A stretch of 56,077 bases of DNA from Clostridia bacterium (GTDB taxonomy: Bacteria > Bacillota > Clostridia > Christensenellales > CAG-1252), in the NCBI GenBank assembly GCA_024685775.1, contig JAIKVL010000008.1:1-56077 (forward strand), read 5' to 3'. The translations under genes were made by a program, and so were the position numbers. Every line of letters starts with the position of its first letter. The first letter of the stretch is position 1. Below the pieces are notes generated by a model that ran no database searches, was not told the origin of the DNA, and worked only from the letters and a program-made list of their open reading frames with translations. Positions 45,062-54,677 of this stretch are shown here, in pieces.

Positions 45062-48000
45062 ATGAAGAGTCTTTATAAAGAGGGCTTTGAAGGATACGAC
45101 GAATTATACGCGCAACTGACCGGCGAGAAAAAATCGCCGGTTTTCGGCATACCCGACCCCCGAAAAGCGCTCGTTTTCGGGATTTCATCCCCGCAAAAAG
45201 CGCACCTTGCGGCGGCGTCGCCCGTTCCGCTTTTATATCTCGCGTCGACCGAAGAATCCGCAAAGGAGATCGCGGAAGAGATCGAGTCTTACGGGCGCGC
45301 GGCGGCTTATCTCCCTCCGCGCGGCGACGTCCTTCTCGGGCGGCGGACGGACGCTTTGTCTTACGCGCGCATCGCGGCGCTGGAAAAGATCGTCAAAAAA
45401 CGCGCCGATATCCTCGTGACGACGGTGGAAGGCGCGTTTTCCTATCTCCCGCGCCCCGAAGATCTTTCGGCGGCTACGATCCGCCTCGCGGAAGGAGAGA
45501 CGGTCTCTCTTCCGCTCCTGACGAAAAAACTTGCCTATGCCGGTTACGAAAGGACGGAAGGCGCGCCGAAGAAAGGAGAATTCCGCTTGATCGGCGATTC
45601 TTTGTCCGTTTTCCCGATCTCCGCGGAAGGCCCCTATAAGATCGATTTTTTGTATGACGAGATCGAAAGCGTCCGCGCGTATGCGCCCGATTTTCTTTCG
45701 GTTTTGGCGCGCGTCTCCGAAGTCGAGATCCCGCCCGCGTCCGAGATCCTTTTGAAAGAAGAGGATATCCCCGTTATTTTCGATAAGATCGAAAGTGCGC
45801 GTCGCTTGCAAAACCGCGCCGCGCGGCTTCGGACGGACGAGATCCTTTCCGACCTTTCGCTTCGCGCCGCCGCTTGCCCGTCGGACGGAGGCCTTTCCTA
45901 TTTCCTCCCTTTTATGCGCGAAAAACTCGCCACGGTCTTCGATTACACCGTGGGCTTTTCCGTCGCGGTGGACGAGCCGAAGAAGATCTTCGAAGGCTTT
46001 TCCTCTTTTTTGATCGATCATTACGGGCGGGTGCAACGCCTTTCGGAAGACGGCGAAGTCTTAACGGCGCATAAAAACGCGATCGCGTCTGAAAAGGAGA
46101 TCATGACCGCGCTTTCCGCGATGCCGCAACTCGGCTTGTCCTCTTTCGAAGAAAAGATCAGCGGCAGGGAAGGGACGTTTACCTTCCGTTCTTCCGCGCT
46201 TCCTTCCTATCTGAAAAATTCCAATATGCTCGCGTCCTTCGTCTCCGAAGAACTCAAAGAAGGGCGAAAAGTCCTGATCTTTTGCGAAAACGAGACGCAC
46301 CGCGCGACGCTTTTCAATCTCTTGGGGAAAGACGCCGAGTCGGTGACTTTCGTTACGGACAAGCTCAAACACGGTTTTATTTCCAAAACGCAAAAGCGGA
46401 CGATCGTCGGCAGCGGCGATATTATGTCCAAGACTTCCGCTTTCCGCACGCCCGCGCGCCCGTTGATCCTTCCGAAGATCGGCGATTACGTCGTCCACGA
46501 CGAATTCGGTATCGGGCGATGCTTGGGACTCGTCCATATTAAGAATTACGCGGGCGAAGGCGATTACTGCGCGTTGCAGTACGCCGAAAGCAATAAGATC
46601 TATTTGCCCGTCTCGCAAATGGATATGCTGACGGTCTACACGGGCTCGGAAAAAGAACCCGAACTCTCCAACCCGAATAAGGAAGATTTCGCGAAGGAAA
46701 AAGCGAAAGCGAAAAAATCGATCCGCAAAATGGCGCTCGACCTCGTCGAACTGTATGCGAAGCGGGAAAAGAGCAAGGGCGTAAAATATCCGCCCGATTC
46801 TCCGCTGATGAAAGCGTTCGAGGACGATTTCCCGTTCGAGGAGACCGAAGGGCAGGAAAACGCGATCCGCGACGTTAAGCGGGATATGGAGAGCGGCAAG
46901 GTCATGGATCGCCTTCTTTGCGGCGACGTCGGCTTCGGAAAGACCGAGGTCGCGCTTCGCGCCGCGTTCAAGACCGTTCTCGCGGGAAAGCAGGTCGCCT
47001 TCCTCGCGCCGACGACGATCCTTGCGGAACAGCATTTCTCCACCCTTTCCGAGCGGTTCAATAAGTTCGGCGTAAAGTGCGCCTGTCTGACGAGATTTTG
47101 CACGCCGAAAGAGACCAAAGAGATCCTGAAAGGGGTCAAAAGCGGGGTGATCGGGGTCGTCGTCGGAACGCATCGCCTTTTGTCGAAAGACGTGGAATTT
47201 TACGACGTCGGCTTGCTCGTCTTGGATGAGGAGCAGCGTTTCGGCGTCGAGCATAAGGAAAAAATCAAAGCGCTTCGGACGAGCATAAACGTCCTTTCGA
47301 TGTCCGCCACGCCCATCCCGAGGACGCTGCACATGGCGCTTTCCGGGATTCGCGATATCAGCGTCATCGAGACGCCGCCTAAGAACCGCAAACCCGTTCG
47401 AACCATCGTCGCGGAGTACACGCCCGCAATGCTCAAAGAAGCGGTTTCCGCGGAACTCGAACGCGGCGGGCAGGTCTTTATCCTCTATAACAATATCGCG
47501 CGTTTGGACGCATTCGCGGACGGTGTTCGCGAAGCGTTCCCGGAGCATTCGGTCGTCGTCGGGCACGGGAAGATGCCCGCGTCGCTTCTGGAAGAAAATA
47601 TTCGCAAGTTCTATAAAAAGCAAGCGGATATTTTGATCTGTACGACGATCATCGAAAACGGGATCGACGTCCCGGACGCGAATACCCTCGTCGTCCTCGA
47701 AGCGAATAAGCTCGGGCTTTCGCAAATGTATCAGATCAAAGGGCGTGTCGGGCGAAGCGAAAGGCTTGCCTACGCCTATTTTACCTATCCGAGCGGGACG
47801 CTTTTGACGGGAGATTCGGAAAAGAGGCTCAAAGCCCTCGTGGAGAACGGCGACCTCGGAAGCGGATACCGCCTCGCGATGATGGATCTCGAAATCCGCG
47901 GCGCGGGAAACGTCCTCGGAGCGGAGCAACACGGGCATATTGAAAAGGTCGGTTACGATATGTACTGCACCCTTTTGAAAGAGACGATCGCGGAGCTCAA

Positions 48001-48502
48001 CGGCGAAGTTCTGCCTTCCGAATCAAGCGTGGAGATGCTCGTCCAAGCGGACGCGTATATCCCGCAAGACTATATCGAGAGCGAACTCGCGCGTATTCGT
48101 TACTATAAGAAAATTTCCGCAATATCCGATGAAAAGAGCAAAAACGCGCTTCTTGCGGAGCTTGAAGAAGCCTACGGGATGCCGCCCGTAAAAGTTCATA
48201 ATTTGATCTTGATCGCGCTTTTGAAAAAGATGTGCGCGGGGCTGTATATCCGTCGCGTTTCGGTCTCCCAAAAGGAAGCGACGCTCCTTTTTTCGGATGA
48301 ATCGGTCGCTTCGAGCGCAAGCGTCAAAAACGCTTTGAACGTTCTTCGCGGCGAGTTTACGGTCATCGGGCTGGACGGCGGCGAACTTCGTCTCGCGTCC
48401 AAGAAACAAGGCGTTATGCGGAAGGTCGAGACGTTGATCGAGCTTATAAAAGCCGCGCGCGGCGAAGCGATCGACGCCGCCGAGGATAAAATCGGCGAAT
48501 AA
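45062..48502 (+). CDS. mfd: Transcription-repair coupling factor
   Basis: Mfd removes RNA polymerase stalled at DNA damage and recruits UvrABC. The 1146 residues carry the UvrB-homology start, the RNAP-interacting region (GDYVVHDEFGIGRCLGL), a DEAD-type helicase with Walker A LLCGDVGFGKTE and DEEQRFGVEHKE, SMSATPIPRTLHMAL, the RecG-like translocation motif region and a C-terminal TRCF domain. There is no clear Shine-Dalgarno in front of the ATG. It is followed by a PrsA-like lipoprotein with its own promoter. Confidence 0.97.
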   Translation: MKSLYKEGFEGYDELYAQLTGEKKSPVFGIPDPRKALVFGISSPQKAHLAAASPVPLLYLASTEESAKEIAEEIESYGRAAAYLPPRGDVLLGRRTDALSYARIAALEKIVKKRADILVTTVEGAFSYLPRPEDLSAATIRLAEGETVSLPLLTKKLAYAGYERTEGAPKKGEFRLIGDSLSVFPISAEGPYKIDFLYDEIESVRAYAPDFLSVLARVSEVEIPPASEILLKEEDIPVIFDKIESARRLQNRAARLRTDEILSDLSLRAAACPSDGGLSYFLPFMREKLATVFDYTVGFSVAVDEPKKIFEGFSSFLIDHYGRVQRLSEDGEVLTAHKNAIASEKEIMTALSAMPQLGLSSFEEKISGREGTFTFRSSALPSYLKNSNMLASFVSEELKEGRKVLIFCENETHRATLFNLLGKDAESVTFVTDKLKHGFISKTQKRTIVGSGDIMSKTSAFRTPARPLILPKIGDYVVHDEFGIGRCLGLVHIKNYAGEGDYCALQYAESNKIYLPVSQMDMLTVYTGSEKEPELSNPNKEDFAKEKAKAKKSIRKMALDLVELYAKREKSKGVKYPPDSPLMKAFEDDFPFEETEGQENAIRDVKRDMESGKVMDRLLCGDVGFGKTEVALRAAFKTVLAGKQVAFLAPTTILAEQHFSTLSERFNKFGVKCACLTRFCTPKETKEILKGVKSGVIGVVVGTHRLLSKDVEFYDVGLLVLDEEQRFGVEHKEKIKALRTSINVLSMSATPIPRTLHMALSGIRDISVIETPPKNRKPVRTIVAEYTPAMLKEAVSAELERGGQVFILYNNIARLDAFADGVREAFPEHSVVVGHGKMPASLLEENIRKFYKKQADILICTTIIENGIDVPDANTLVVLEANKLGLSQMYQIKGRVGRSERLAYAYFTYPSGTLLTGDSEKRLKALVENGDLGSGYRLAMMDLEIRGAGNVLGAEQHGHIEKVGYDMYCTLLKETIAELNGEVLPSESSVEMLVQADAYIPQDYIESELARIRYYKKISAISDEKSKNALLAELEEAYGMPPVKVHNLILIALLKKMCAGLYIRRVSVSQKEATLLFSDESVASSASVKNALNVLRGEFTVIGLDGGELRLASKKQGVMRKVETLIELIKAARGEAIDAAEDKIGE

Positions 48503-48505
48503 TAC

Positions 48506-48534
48506 TTGCAAGGACGCTTTATATTATGTATAAT
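48506..48534 (+). promoter_or_regulatory. Promoter of the PrsA-like lipoprotein gene
   Basis: TTGCAA (48506-48511), a 17-base spacer and TATAAT (48529-48534). A short GGGG-TTAGT-CCCC hairpin and an AAGGAG ribosome site follow. Confidence 0.8.
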
Positions 48535-48585
48535 AAACAAGTGCGTTAGTTATAATAGGGGTTAGTCCCCTTTAAGGAGTTCGGA

Positions 48586-50799
48586 ATGAAAAAGAAGTTA
48601 CTCACGATTTTGGTTGTCTTCGTTCTCGTCGCCGTGTTGGCGGCGGCCGCCGCTTGCAGCGACGACGGTATGATCCGTAAAAACGAAGAGCGCAATATGA
48701 CGCAGGTCACCGCGGACGTTTCTTTCGCGGGCAGAGCGGCTCAGGTGGATAAGCTCGACCTGAACGCGACGATCAACCAGTTCGTCTACCAGTATTACAG
48801 CTATTATCAGCAAGGCTACATGACCGCGGAAAACTATCAGGCGGTCTTAAAAAATATCGGTAAGAGCTACGATCAAGCGAACGAAAGCTTGGCGCAGACC
48901 GAGGCGTACACGCTGAAATGCATCGATAAGCTTTACGCGGATATCCTCGCGAGTGGGACGGCGGAGCAAAAAGCGGCGGCGCAAGCGGCGTCCACCGTCG
49001 GAAAGTCTTTCAGCGTCGCCGACCGTATCAAAGAGATCGAAAACGTCCTTCCCTTGAAAGACCTCGTCAAAGCGAGAAAGTCGTATAACGAAGATATGCA
49101 GGAATCCTTCGACGAGTATAAAGAAGCCTATGAGAACGAGATCAAGAGCAGCAACCGTTCCACGACGTCCGTCGAAAACATCGATAAGGTCAATATCGTC
49201 TCCGAACCCGCGAAAAAGACCTACGAAGTCGGCGAATCCGCTTTGAATCTGAACGGGCTCAAAGTCTCCGTGACATATAAGGACGGCACGACCGTCGATC
49301 TCGATAGAAGCGAATACACCGTTACCGGTTTCAAGAGCGAGGAAGTGACCGACAAGCAAGAGATTTCCGTGACCTTCGGAAGCGTCTCCGCGACCTTCGA
49401 TATCGAGATCGTCAAAGCGAAACCCTCCCGCCCGGCTATGCCCAAGGATGAGGACGAAGAAGAGGATACCGAGCTCCCCGAGCTTTTCGAGATCGAGCTC
49501 GATAAGAAGATCGCCGACGCGAAGACCGCGGGCGACACCGACGCCTTCAAAGCTCTCAAAGAAGCGAAACGCAGACTTGAAAAGCAAATGGAGACCAACT
49601 ATCGCAATTATCCCTACTATTATTTGACCAAGTTGAAGACGCAAGCCGTCTCGACCGTCGAGGAAACGATCGGCAAGACCGCGAGCGTGACCGGCGCGGA
49701 TATCCTCGAAAAATACGAGAAGGATCTGGAAGATCAAAAGAACGCGCTCGTTCTCGGGACGAAAAAGTACTCCGAAGCGATCGACGGCACGAGCCAAAAG
49801 ACCGAAATCGTCCATAAGGACGGCAAATACTTCTACGTCCAACACGTCCTCTTCAAGATTACGGACGATCTCCAAGCGAAGTACGATGCGTTCAAGAACG
49901 AAAAAACCGCGAACGCGGACGCGCTCGAAGCCTATTTGAACGACATGATCGATCAAGTCGGCGTCTACGTTTCCAACGTCGAGTACGATAAGGATAAGAA
50001 GTGCGAGGAAGAGGATTGCTCCTGCGTCGCTTGCGAAAACTACAAGGGCGAGAACCCCGGCGTTTGCGAAGATCCGAATTGTTCCTGCGTCAAGTGTCCG
50101 AATAAGAGATTTATTAACGAAGAGTTTGCGACCGAGCATCATATCGCCGCGCAAGACGTAAACGAGAACGGGACGATCAACGTCCACGCCGTTATCAACG
50201 CGATGTACGCGGATCTCGGCAGCGTTACGAACGCTTCTTCCTTCGCGGACAGAAAAGCGATCGTCGAAAAGTTCCGCAAGTGGATCTATATGTGCAACGA
50301 GGACGACGGCGCGTTTACCGCGTTTACGGACGGAAAAGTCGGTTATTCGCTCTCGATGGACGAATCGTCCTACGTTAAGAACTTCACCGCGCTCTCCCGC
50401 GCTCTCGCGTACGGTGACGCCGCGGAAAAAGCGGAGTGGAACGTCGTCGGCGAAGGCGTCGGTTCTTACGGCTATTGCTACACCGAGTACGGCATCCACG
50501 TCATTATGCTGACGGGTTACGCCTTCGATAAGGATTCCGCGAGAGATCTCGGCGACGGTTATTACGCTGTTCCCGCGAACGCCGTGACCGATATTTGGGA
50601 TTACAAAGCCGCGACCGAATCGGATCAGCTCGACGAAGGCACGCTCGAAAACTACTTGAAGGATGCGCTCCTTGAAGAGAAGAAGAATGATTTGACCGGC
50701 GCGTTCAAGAAAGAGTTCTACCAAAACGAAATGAAGGAAGACGCGAAGATCTCCTATCACAAAGTGTATAAAGATCTGATCAAAGCGTACGAGAAATAA
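48586..50799 (+). CDS. PrsA/SurA-like peptidyl-prolyl isomerase lipoprotein with Ig-like and Cys-rich inserts
   Basis: This 737-residue protein has a lipoprotein signal peptide (Cys24) and an alpha-helical N-terminal region (about 45-190) like SurA/PrsA chaperones. An Ig-like (Big_3-type) domain follows (about 205-280: KTYEVGESALNLNGLKVSV), then an acidic helical linker and a parvulin-like rotamase domain (from about 411: YFYVQHVLFKITDD, ending GIHVIMLTGYAF). Inside the rotamase domain lies an insert with two copies of C-x4-C-x-C-x2-C (Cys473-483 and 494-504), likely a metal site or disulfides. Family role: folding of exported proteins outside the membrane. Mfd followed by this type of gene is common in Clostridia. 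Confidence 0.82.
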   Translation: MKKKLLTILVVFVLVAVLAAAAACSDDGMIRKNEERNMTQVTADVSFAGRAAQVDKLDLNATINQFVYQYYSYYQQGYMTAENYQAVLKNIGKSYDQANESLAQTEAYTLKCIDKLYADILASGTAEQKAAAQAASTVGKSFSVADRIKEIENVLPLKDLVKARKSYNEDMQESFDEYKEAYENEIKSSNRSTTSVENIDKVNIVSEPAKKTYEVGESALNLNGLKVSVTYKDGTTVDLDRSEYTVTGFKSEEVTDKQEISVTFGSVSATFDIEIVKAKPSRPAMPKDEDEEEDTELPELFEIELDKKIADAKTAGDTDAFKALKEAKRRLEKQMETNYRNYPYYYLTKLKTQAVSTVEETIGKTASVTGADILEKYEKDLEDQKNALVLGTKKYSEAIDGTSQKTEIVHKDGKYFYVQHVLFKITDDLQAKYDAFKNEKTANADALEAYLNDMIDQVGVYVSNVEYDKDKKCEEEDCSCVACENYKGENPGVCEDPNCSCVKCPNKRFINEEFATEHHIAAQDVNENGTINVHAVINAMYADLGSVTNASSFADRKAIVEKFRKWIYMCNEDDGAFTAFTDGKVGYSLSMDESSYVKNFTALSRALAYGDAAEKAEWNVVGEGVGSYGYCYTEYGIHVIMLTGYAFDKDSARDLGDGYYAVPANAVTDIWDYKAATESDQLDEGTLENYLKDALLEEKKNDLTGAFKKEFYQNEMKEDAKISYHKVYKDLIKAYEK

Positions 50800-50804
50800 G
50801 AAGA

Positions 50805-50836
50805 AAAGAAGCCGGCTTGATCGCCGGCTTTTTTTG
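50805..50836 (+). terminator. Terminator after the PrsA-like gene
   Basis: AAGCCGGC-TTGATC-GCCGGCTT hairpin followed by seven T. Confidence 0.92.
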
Positions 50837-50849
50837 AAAGAGGGGAATT

Positions 50850-51419
50850 ATGGCTCAATACGAAGAGAGAGAATTTAATGCGGGAAAAGATTTTACCGAG
50901 ACGACGACGGAATGCGATACCGTCTATAAGGGAAGGATCGTCAATCTGCGAAACGACTTGATCCGCCTTCCGAACGGGAAAGCGGCGCAGCGCGAATTCA
51001 TCGAGCATCGGGGCGGCGTCGCCGTTCTCGCCGTTACGGACGACGGGTTCGTCCCTCTCGTTCGCCAATTCCGCTATCCCCTCGGCGCGCATCTTTGGGA
51101 GATCCCCGCGGGTAAACTCGAAATCGGGGAGGAGCCCGATAGCGCGATCCGCCGCGAACTCAGAGAAGAGGCGGGGCTCGAAGCCGAATCGATCACGTCG
51201 CTCGGTTCGTTTTATCCGACCGTCGGATACAGCAACGAGATCATTCGCCTGTACCTCGCGAAAGGTCTGACCTACGTCGGCGCGAAGCCGGATGAGGATG
51301 AATTCTTGGAGATCAAATATTTCCCGCTCGACGAACTTCGGGAGAAGTGCCTTTCGGGCGAGATCGTGGACGGAAAGACGCTCGTCGCCGTCCTGAAATA
51401 CTACGGAGCGCGCGAATAA
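50850..51419 (+). CDS. nudF: NUDIX hydrolase, ADP-ribose pyrophosphatase type
   Basis: This 189-residue enzyme has a full Nudix box (GKLEIGEEP then REL.EEAGL) and the upstream segment VLAVTDDGFVPLVRQFRYPLG, with the LWEIPAG motif that marks the ADP-ribose pyrophosphatase subgroup; GSFYPTVGYSNE after the box supports it. It should cut ADP-ribose and related compounds to AMP and sugar phosphate. The symbol nudF is by family; substrate not proven. A GAGGGG site precedes the ATG. Confidence 0.85.
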   Translation: MAQYEEREFNAGKDFTETTTECDTVYKGRIVNLRNDLIRLPNGKAAQREFIEHRGGVAVLAVTDDGFVPLVRQFRYPLGAHLWEIPAGKLEIGEEPDSAIRRELREEAGLEAESITSLGSFYPTVGYSNEIIRLYLAKGLTYVGAKPDEDEFLEIKYFPLDELREKCLSGEIVDGKTLVAVLKYYGARE

Positions 51420-51444
51420 AGGCACGACTTTTCTTGAAACAAAA

Positions 51445-51493
51445 GAACGCCGCGGGCGCATACGTTTCGTATGCCCCCTGCGGCGTTTTTTTT
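51445..51493. terminator. Bidirectional terminator between nudF and spo0A
   Basis: A long stem, AACGCCGC(GGG)CGCATACG with CGTATG...GCGGCGTT, has T tracts in both orientations. It serves both convergent genes. Confidence 0.85.
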
Positions 51494-51542
51494 GAGTTGC
51501 GCCGATTCTCCTCTTTGATTTTCTTCGGAAACGGTGCGCGCG

Positions 51543-52298
51543 TCAGGCGCACTCGATCAGCATTTTATCCGCCACCAGCGCGATGAATTCGCCGTTCGTC
51601 GGCTTTTCGTTGCCCGAATAGACTTTAACGCCGAAGATTTGATTGATGTTTTCGATCTTGCCTTTGTTCCAAGCGACTTCGATCGCATGTCGGATCGCGC
51701 GCTCGACTTTGCTTGCCGAGGTGTCGAATCGACCGGCGACTTCGGGATACAGCCTTTTCGTTATGCTGTTGATGATGTCGGGGCAGGCGACCGCCATTTT
51801 GATCGCTTCGCGCAAAAATTGATATCCTTTGATATGGGCGGGAATGCCGACGGAGATGAAGATATTCGTGATTCGTTCGTCGAGCATTCGGTTCTGGACG
51901 AGCCTCAGAGAGACGGGCGCGGGCGCGACGCTTTCAAAAAGCTCGTCGATTCGGTTTTTCAAGGAAAGAAAGCTGACGGGTTTGAGCATATAATGGCTTG
52001 CGCCGTTTTTGATCGCGCGCGCCGCGTACTCGTCGCCTCCGATGCCGGAAAGGACGATGAACTTCGCTTTGCTGCCGCCGAGGCGGGCTTCGCTTATGAC
52101 CTCGAATCCGTCCGTCTCGGGTAGGATCATATCGAGGATCACGAGATCGGGCTCGCATTTCAGGATCTCTTTTACGCCTTCGCTTCCGCTTTCCGCTTTG
52201 CCGACGACTTTATAGCCTCGTTCTCCCTCGAAGAAGCATTTTACAGAGGAAGAAAACTCGGGATCGTCGTCAACGATTACGATATTAATGTCTTTCAT
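51543..52298 (-). CDS. spo0A: Sporulation response regulator Spo0A
   Basis: Spo0A is the master regulator of entry into sporulation. The 251 residues show a receiver domain with acidic pocket VDDD, phosphoacceptor Asp56 in VILDMILPETDG and Lys in LKPVSF. The Spo0A-specific DNA-binding domain follows (FISVGIPAHIKGYQFLREAI, TKRLYPEVAGRFDTSASKVERAIRHAI). The ATG at 52298 has AAGGAG; upstream reading is not supported. Its upstream region contains a TGTCGAA 0A box, so it likely controls itself. Its presence places the organism among endospore-forming Firmicutes or their descendants. Confidence 0.96.
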   Translation of the reverse strand: MKDINIVIVDDDPEFSSSVKCFFEGERGYKVVGKAESGSEGVKEILKCEPDLVILDMILPETDGFEVISEARLGGSKAKFIVLSGIGGDEYAARAIKNGASHYMLKPVSFLSLKNRIDELFESVAPAPVSLRLVQNRMLDERITNIFISVGIPAHIKGYQFLREAIKMAVACPDIINSITKRLYPEVAGRFDTSASKVERAIRHAIEVAWNKGKIENINQIFGVKVYSGNEKPTNGEFIALVADKMLIECA

Positions 52299-52362
52299 TT
52301 TGGACTCCTTATTATAGAAATGTCGTTCAAATTCCGGGGAATTTTCCTTTTTTATGTATACA

Positions 52363-52391
52363 AGTGTAACAGAAAATATACTGAATGGCAA
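52363..52391 (-). promoter_or_regulatory. Promoter of spo0A
   Basis: On the minus strand, TTGCCA (52386-52391), a 17-base spacer and TACACT (52363-52368). Confidence 0.7.
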
Positions 52392-52430
52392 CAAGAATGG
52401 ACGTATTTTCGAACAAAAAAGTCGCAATTT

Positions 52431-52437
52431 TGTCGAA
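52431..52437 (+). promoter_or_regulatory. 0A box upstream of spo0A
   Basis: TTTTGTCGAA contains the core 0A box TGTCGAA, 40 bases above the spo0A -35. Diverged TTCGAA neighbours lie nearby in AT-rich DNA. Spo0A self-control through such boxes is known in Bacillus; here it is an inference. Confidence 0.6.
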
Positions 52438-52509
52438 TTTTCGAATTTTGTACAAAATTATGAATTTTGAACGAGTTTTGAAAACGGCGGGGCGGGGAAG
52501 ACGGCGGTG

Positions 52510-52546
52510 AAAAAGGGCGATCGCTTGCGCGACCGCCCCGTTTTTT
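52510..52546. terminator. Terminator after the rubredoxin gene
   Basis: GGGCGATCGC-TTGC-GCGACCGCCC forms a strong hairpin with A-rich and T-rich flanks, so it works on the minus strand for the rubredoxin unit. Confidence 0.8.
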
Positions 52547-52551
52547 CTGAA

Positions 52552-52707
52552 TTACGCTTCCGCGAATTCGTCTTTTCCCGCGCCGCAAAGCGGGCAGGCG
52601 AAGTCCTCGGGAAGGTCTTCGAATTTCGTGCCGGGCGCGATGCCGTTTTCGGGATCGCCGATCGCCTCGTCGTACTCCCAGCCGCAAAGATTGCAAACGT
52701 ATTTCAT
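52552..52707 (-). CDS. Rubredoxin
   Basis: This 51-residue protein has the two iron-binding pairs [10 protein letters not shown] and [11 protein letters not shown], plus the conserved [20 protein letters not shown] in between. It is a one-electron carrier binding a single Fe(Cys)4. An AAAAGGAGG site precedes the ATG. It lies 20 bases after the flavodiiron protein gene on the same strand and probably feeds electrons to it, or serves other peroxide- and oxygen-reducing enzymes. Confidence 0.95.
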   Translation of the reverse strand: MKYVCNLCGWEYDEAIGDPENGIAPGTKFEDLPEDFACPLCGAGKDEFAEA

Positions 52708-52727
52708 TGTTTTTTTCCTCCTTTTTT

Positions 52728-54518
52728 TTATTGAATAGGTTCAAAGTCCGCCGCGCCGTGTTTGCAGAGCGGGCAGACGATATCCTCGGGAAGGGTCTCG
52801 CCCTCATAGACGTAGCCGCAGATCTTGCAGACGAATCCTTTCTTGCCTTCGGTTTGCGGCTTCGGTTTGACGTTCTTTTGATAGTAGGTATAGGTCATCG
52901 TCTCCTGATCGCTCAGGACGCGCGCTTCGGTCACGGAGCAAATAAACATTCCGTGTGTGCCGAGGTCGACGTAGGATTCCACGGCGAGAGACATGACGCT
53001 GTTGACGTACTTCGGAAGGATCGCGAGTCCGTTATCGCTGCGATAGATATCCGTTCCTTTGAATTTATCGACCGTTCGCCCGCTTTGGAAGCCGAAATTC
53101 TCGAAGACGGAGAACGGCGCTTCCACGGACAGACAGTTGACGTTCATTTTGCCCGTTTGCTTGATGACGTGGTGCGAATAGTTTTGTTTGTTGATCGTGA
53201 CGGCGATGCGGTTCGGCGCGTTCGTGACCTGCGAGACGGTATTTACGATAAGCCCGTTATCCTTCTTTCCGTCGTTCGAAGTGACGACGTACAGCCCGTA
53301 GCCGATATTGAAGAGGGCTTTGAAGTCGCTTTTGTTCGCGGTCGCGTCTTGCAGCGCGAGATAATCTTTGCAGAGTTCGTTCGAAAGGTCTTCGATCGCG
53401 GCTTTGGAAAGGTCGTTCAGCGCGGACGTAATGCGGACGATGGGCTCTGCGAAGGTAAGATTTTTGGAGCTATCAAACATTCCTTTCATGACTTTCGCGG
53501 CGAGCGGCGCCCAACTGCCGTTCTCGATGAGGGCAATCGTGCGGTTTTGATAGCCGCGCTCGGTCAGATGCTCGATAAACGTGCGCATAAAGGGGAAGAT
53601 GTCCGCGTTATAGGTCGTCGTCGCAAGGACGAGCTTTCCGTAGCGGAAGGCGTCTTCGACCGCTTCCGCCATATCTTCGCGCGCGAGGTCGCAAAGCACG
53701 ACTTTCGGGCAACCCTTCGCTTTGCATTTTTCGGCGAGCAGGGTCGCGGCTTCTTTCGTGTGTCCGTAGACGGAGGTGTAGGCGATCATGATCCCGTCGC
53801 TTTCCACTTCGTAAGAGCTCCAAACGTTATAGAGCCCGAGATAGTAGGAAAGGTTTTCGGTCAAAACGGGGCCGTGCAGCGGGCAGATCGTTTGAATGTC
53901 GAGCGCGGCGGCTTTTTTCAATAAAGCCTGAACTTGCGCGCCGTATTTTCCCACGATGCCGAAATAGTATCTGCGCGCCTCGCAAGCCCAGTCTTCGTCG
54001 CAGTCGAGCGCACCGAATTTCCCGAATCCGTCCGCCGAGAAAAGGACCTTGGAATAGCTGTCGTAGGTGACGATGACTTCGGGCCAGTGGACCATCGGGG
54101 CAGCCACGAAGGACAAGACGTGTTTCCCGAGGGGCAGGGTGTCGCCCTCTTTTATGACGATCCTGCGATCTTCGAATTCTTTTCCGAAGTAGTTCTTCAT
54201 CATCGCGAAGGCTTTTTGAGAAGAAACGACGGTCGCATTCGGATAGGCGTTCATAAAGTTCACGATATTCGCGGAGTGATCGGGCTCCATATGTTGAACG
54301 ATCAGATAATCGGGCGCGGCGCCGTCCGTCGCGGCGGCGATATTGTCGAGCCATTCGTGTCCGAAGCGCGCGTCCACGGTATCCATGACCGCGATCTTAT
54401 AATCTTTGACGACGTAGGAATTATACGCCATTCCGTTCGGGACGTCGTACTGCCCTTCGAACAGATCGATCTCGTGATCGTTCACTCCGACGTAAATAGT
54501 TTCGGGAGCGATTTTCAT
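52728..54518 (-). CDS. Flavodiiron protein with flavin reductase and rubredoxin domains
   Basis: This 596-residue protein removes oxygen or nitric oxide in anaerobes. Domains in order: a metallo-beta-lactamase diiron domain (HMEPDHS, PMVHWPE, Asp in FSADGFG, His in CPLHGP; about 1-250), a flavodoxin domain ([25 protein letters not shown]; about 255-395), a flavin reductase-like domain (about 405-545), and a C-terminal rubredoxin ([17 protein letters not shown]). All electron carriers are thus in one chain. An AAAGGAG site precedes the ATG. The stand-alone rubredoxin gene follows. Its promoter is minus-strand TTGCGT/TATAAT (54563-54592, 18-base spacer). Confidence 0.93.
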   Translation of the reverse strand: MKIAPETIYVGVNDHEIDLFEGQYDVPNGMAYNSYVVKDYKIAVMDTVDARFGHEWLDNIAAATDGAAPDYLIVQHMEPDHSANIVNFMNAYPNATVVSSQKAFAMMKNYFGKEFEDRRIVIKEGDTLPLGKHVLSFVAAPMVHWPEVIVTYDSYSKVLFSADGFGKFGALDCDEDWACEARRYYFGIVGKYGAQVQALLKKAAALDIQTICPLHGPVLTENLSYYLGLYNVWSSYEVESDGIMIAYTSVYGHTKEAATLLAEKCKAKGCPKVVLCDLAREDMAEAVEDAFRYGKLVLATTTYNADIFPFMRTFIEHLTERGYQNRTIALIENGSWAPLAAKVMKGMFDSSKNLTFAEPIVRITSALNDLSKAAIEDLSNELCKDYLALQDATANKSDFKALFNIGYGLYVVTSNDGKKDNGLIVNTVSQVTNAPNRIAVTINKQNYSHHVIKQTGKMNVNCLSVEAPFSVFENFGFQSGRTVDKFKGTDIYRSDNGLAILPKYVNSVMSLAVESYVDLGTHGMFICSVTEARVLSDQETMTYTYYQKNVKPKPQTEGKKGFVCKICGYVYEGETLPEDIVCPLCKHGAADFEPIQ

Positions 54519-54562
54519 TTTTTCTCCTTTGGCGGAAATCCGCCGACGTGTTTTATGAGAGA

Positions 54563-54592
54563 ATTATAGCACATCCGGGCGAGCGGACGCAA
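54563..54592 (-). promoter_or_regulatory. Promoter of the flavodiiron protein-rubredoxin operon
   Basis: Minus-strand TTGCGT (54587-54592), an 18-base spacer and TATAAT (54563-54568). Confidence 0.75.
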
Positions 54593-54677
54593 GGTGTAAA
54601 CTTTTCTTTCAAAAATCTTTTCCCGTCGCCGCGCGCGTGGTATAATAAAATAGAATTTCGGAATTCGGAGGAAGAAT

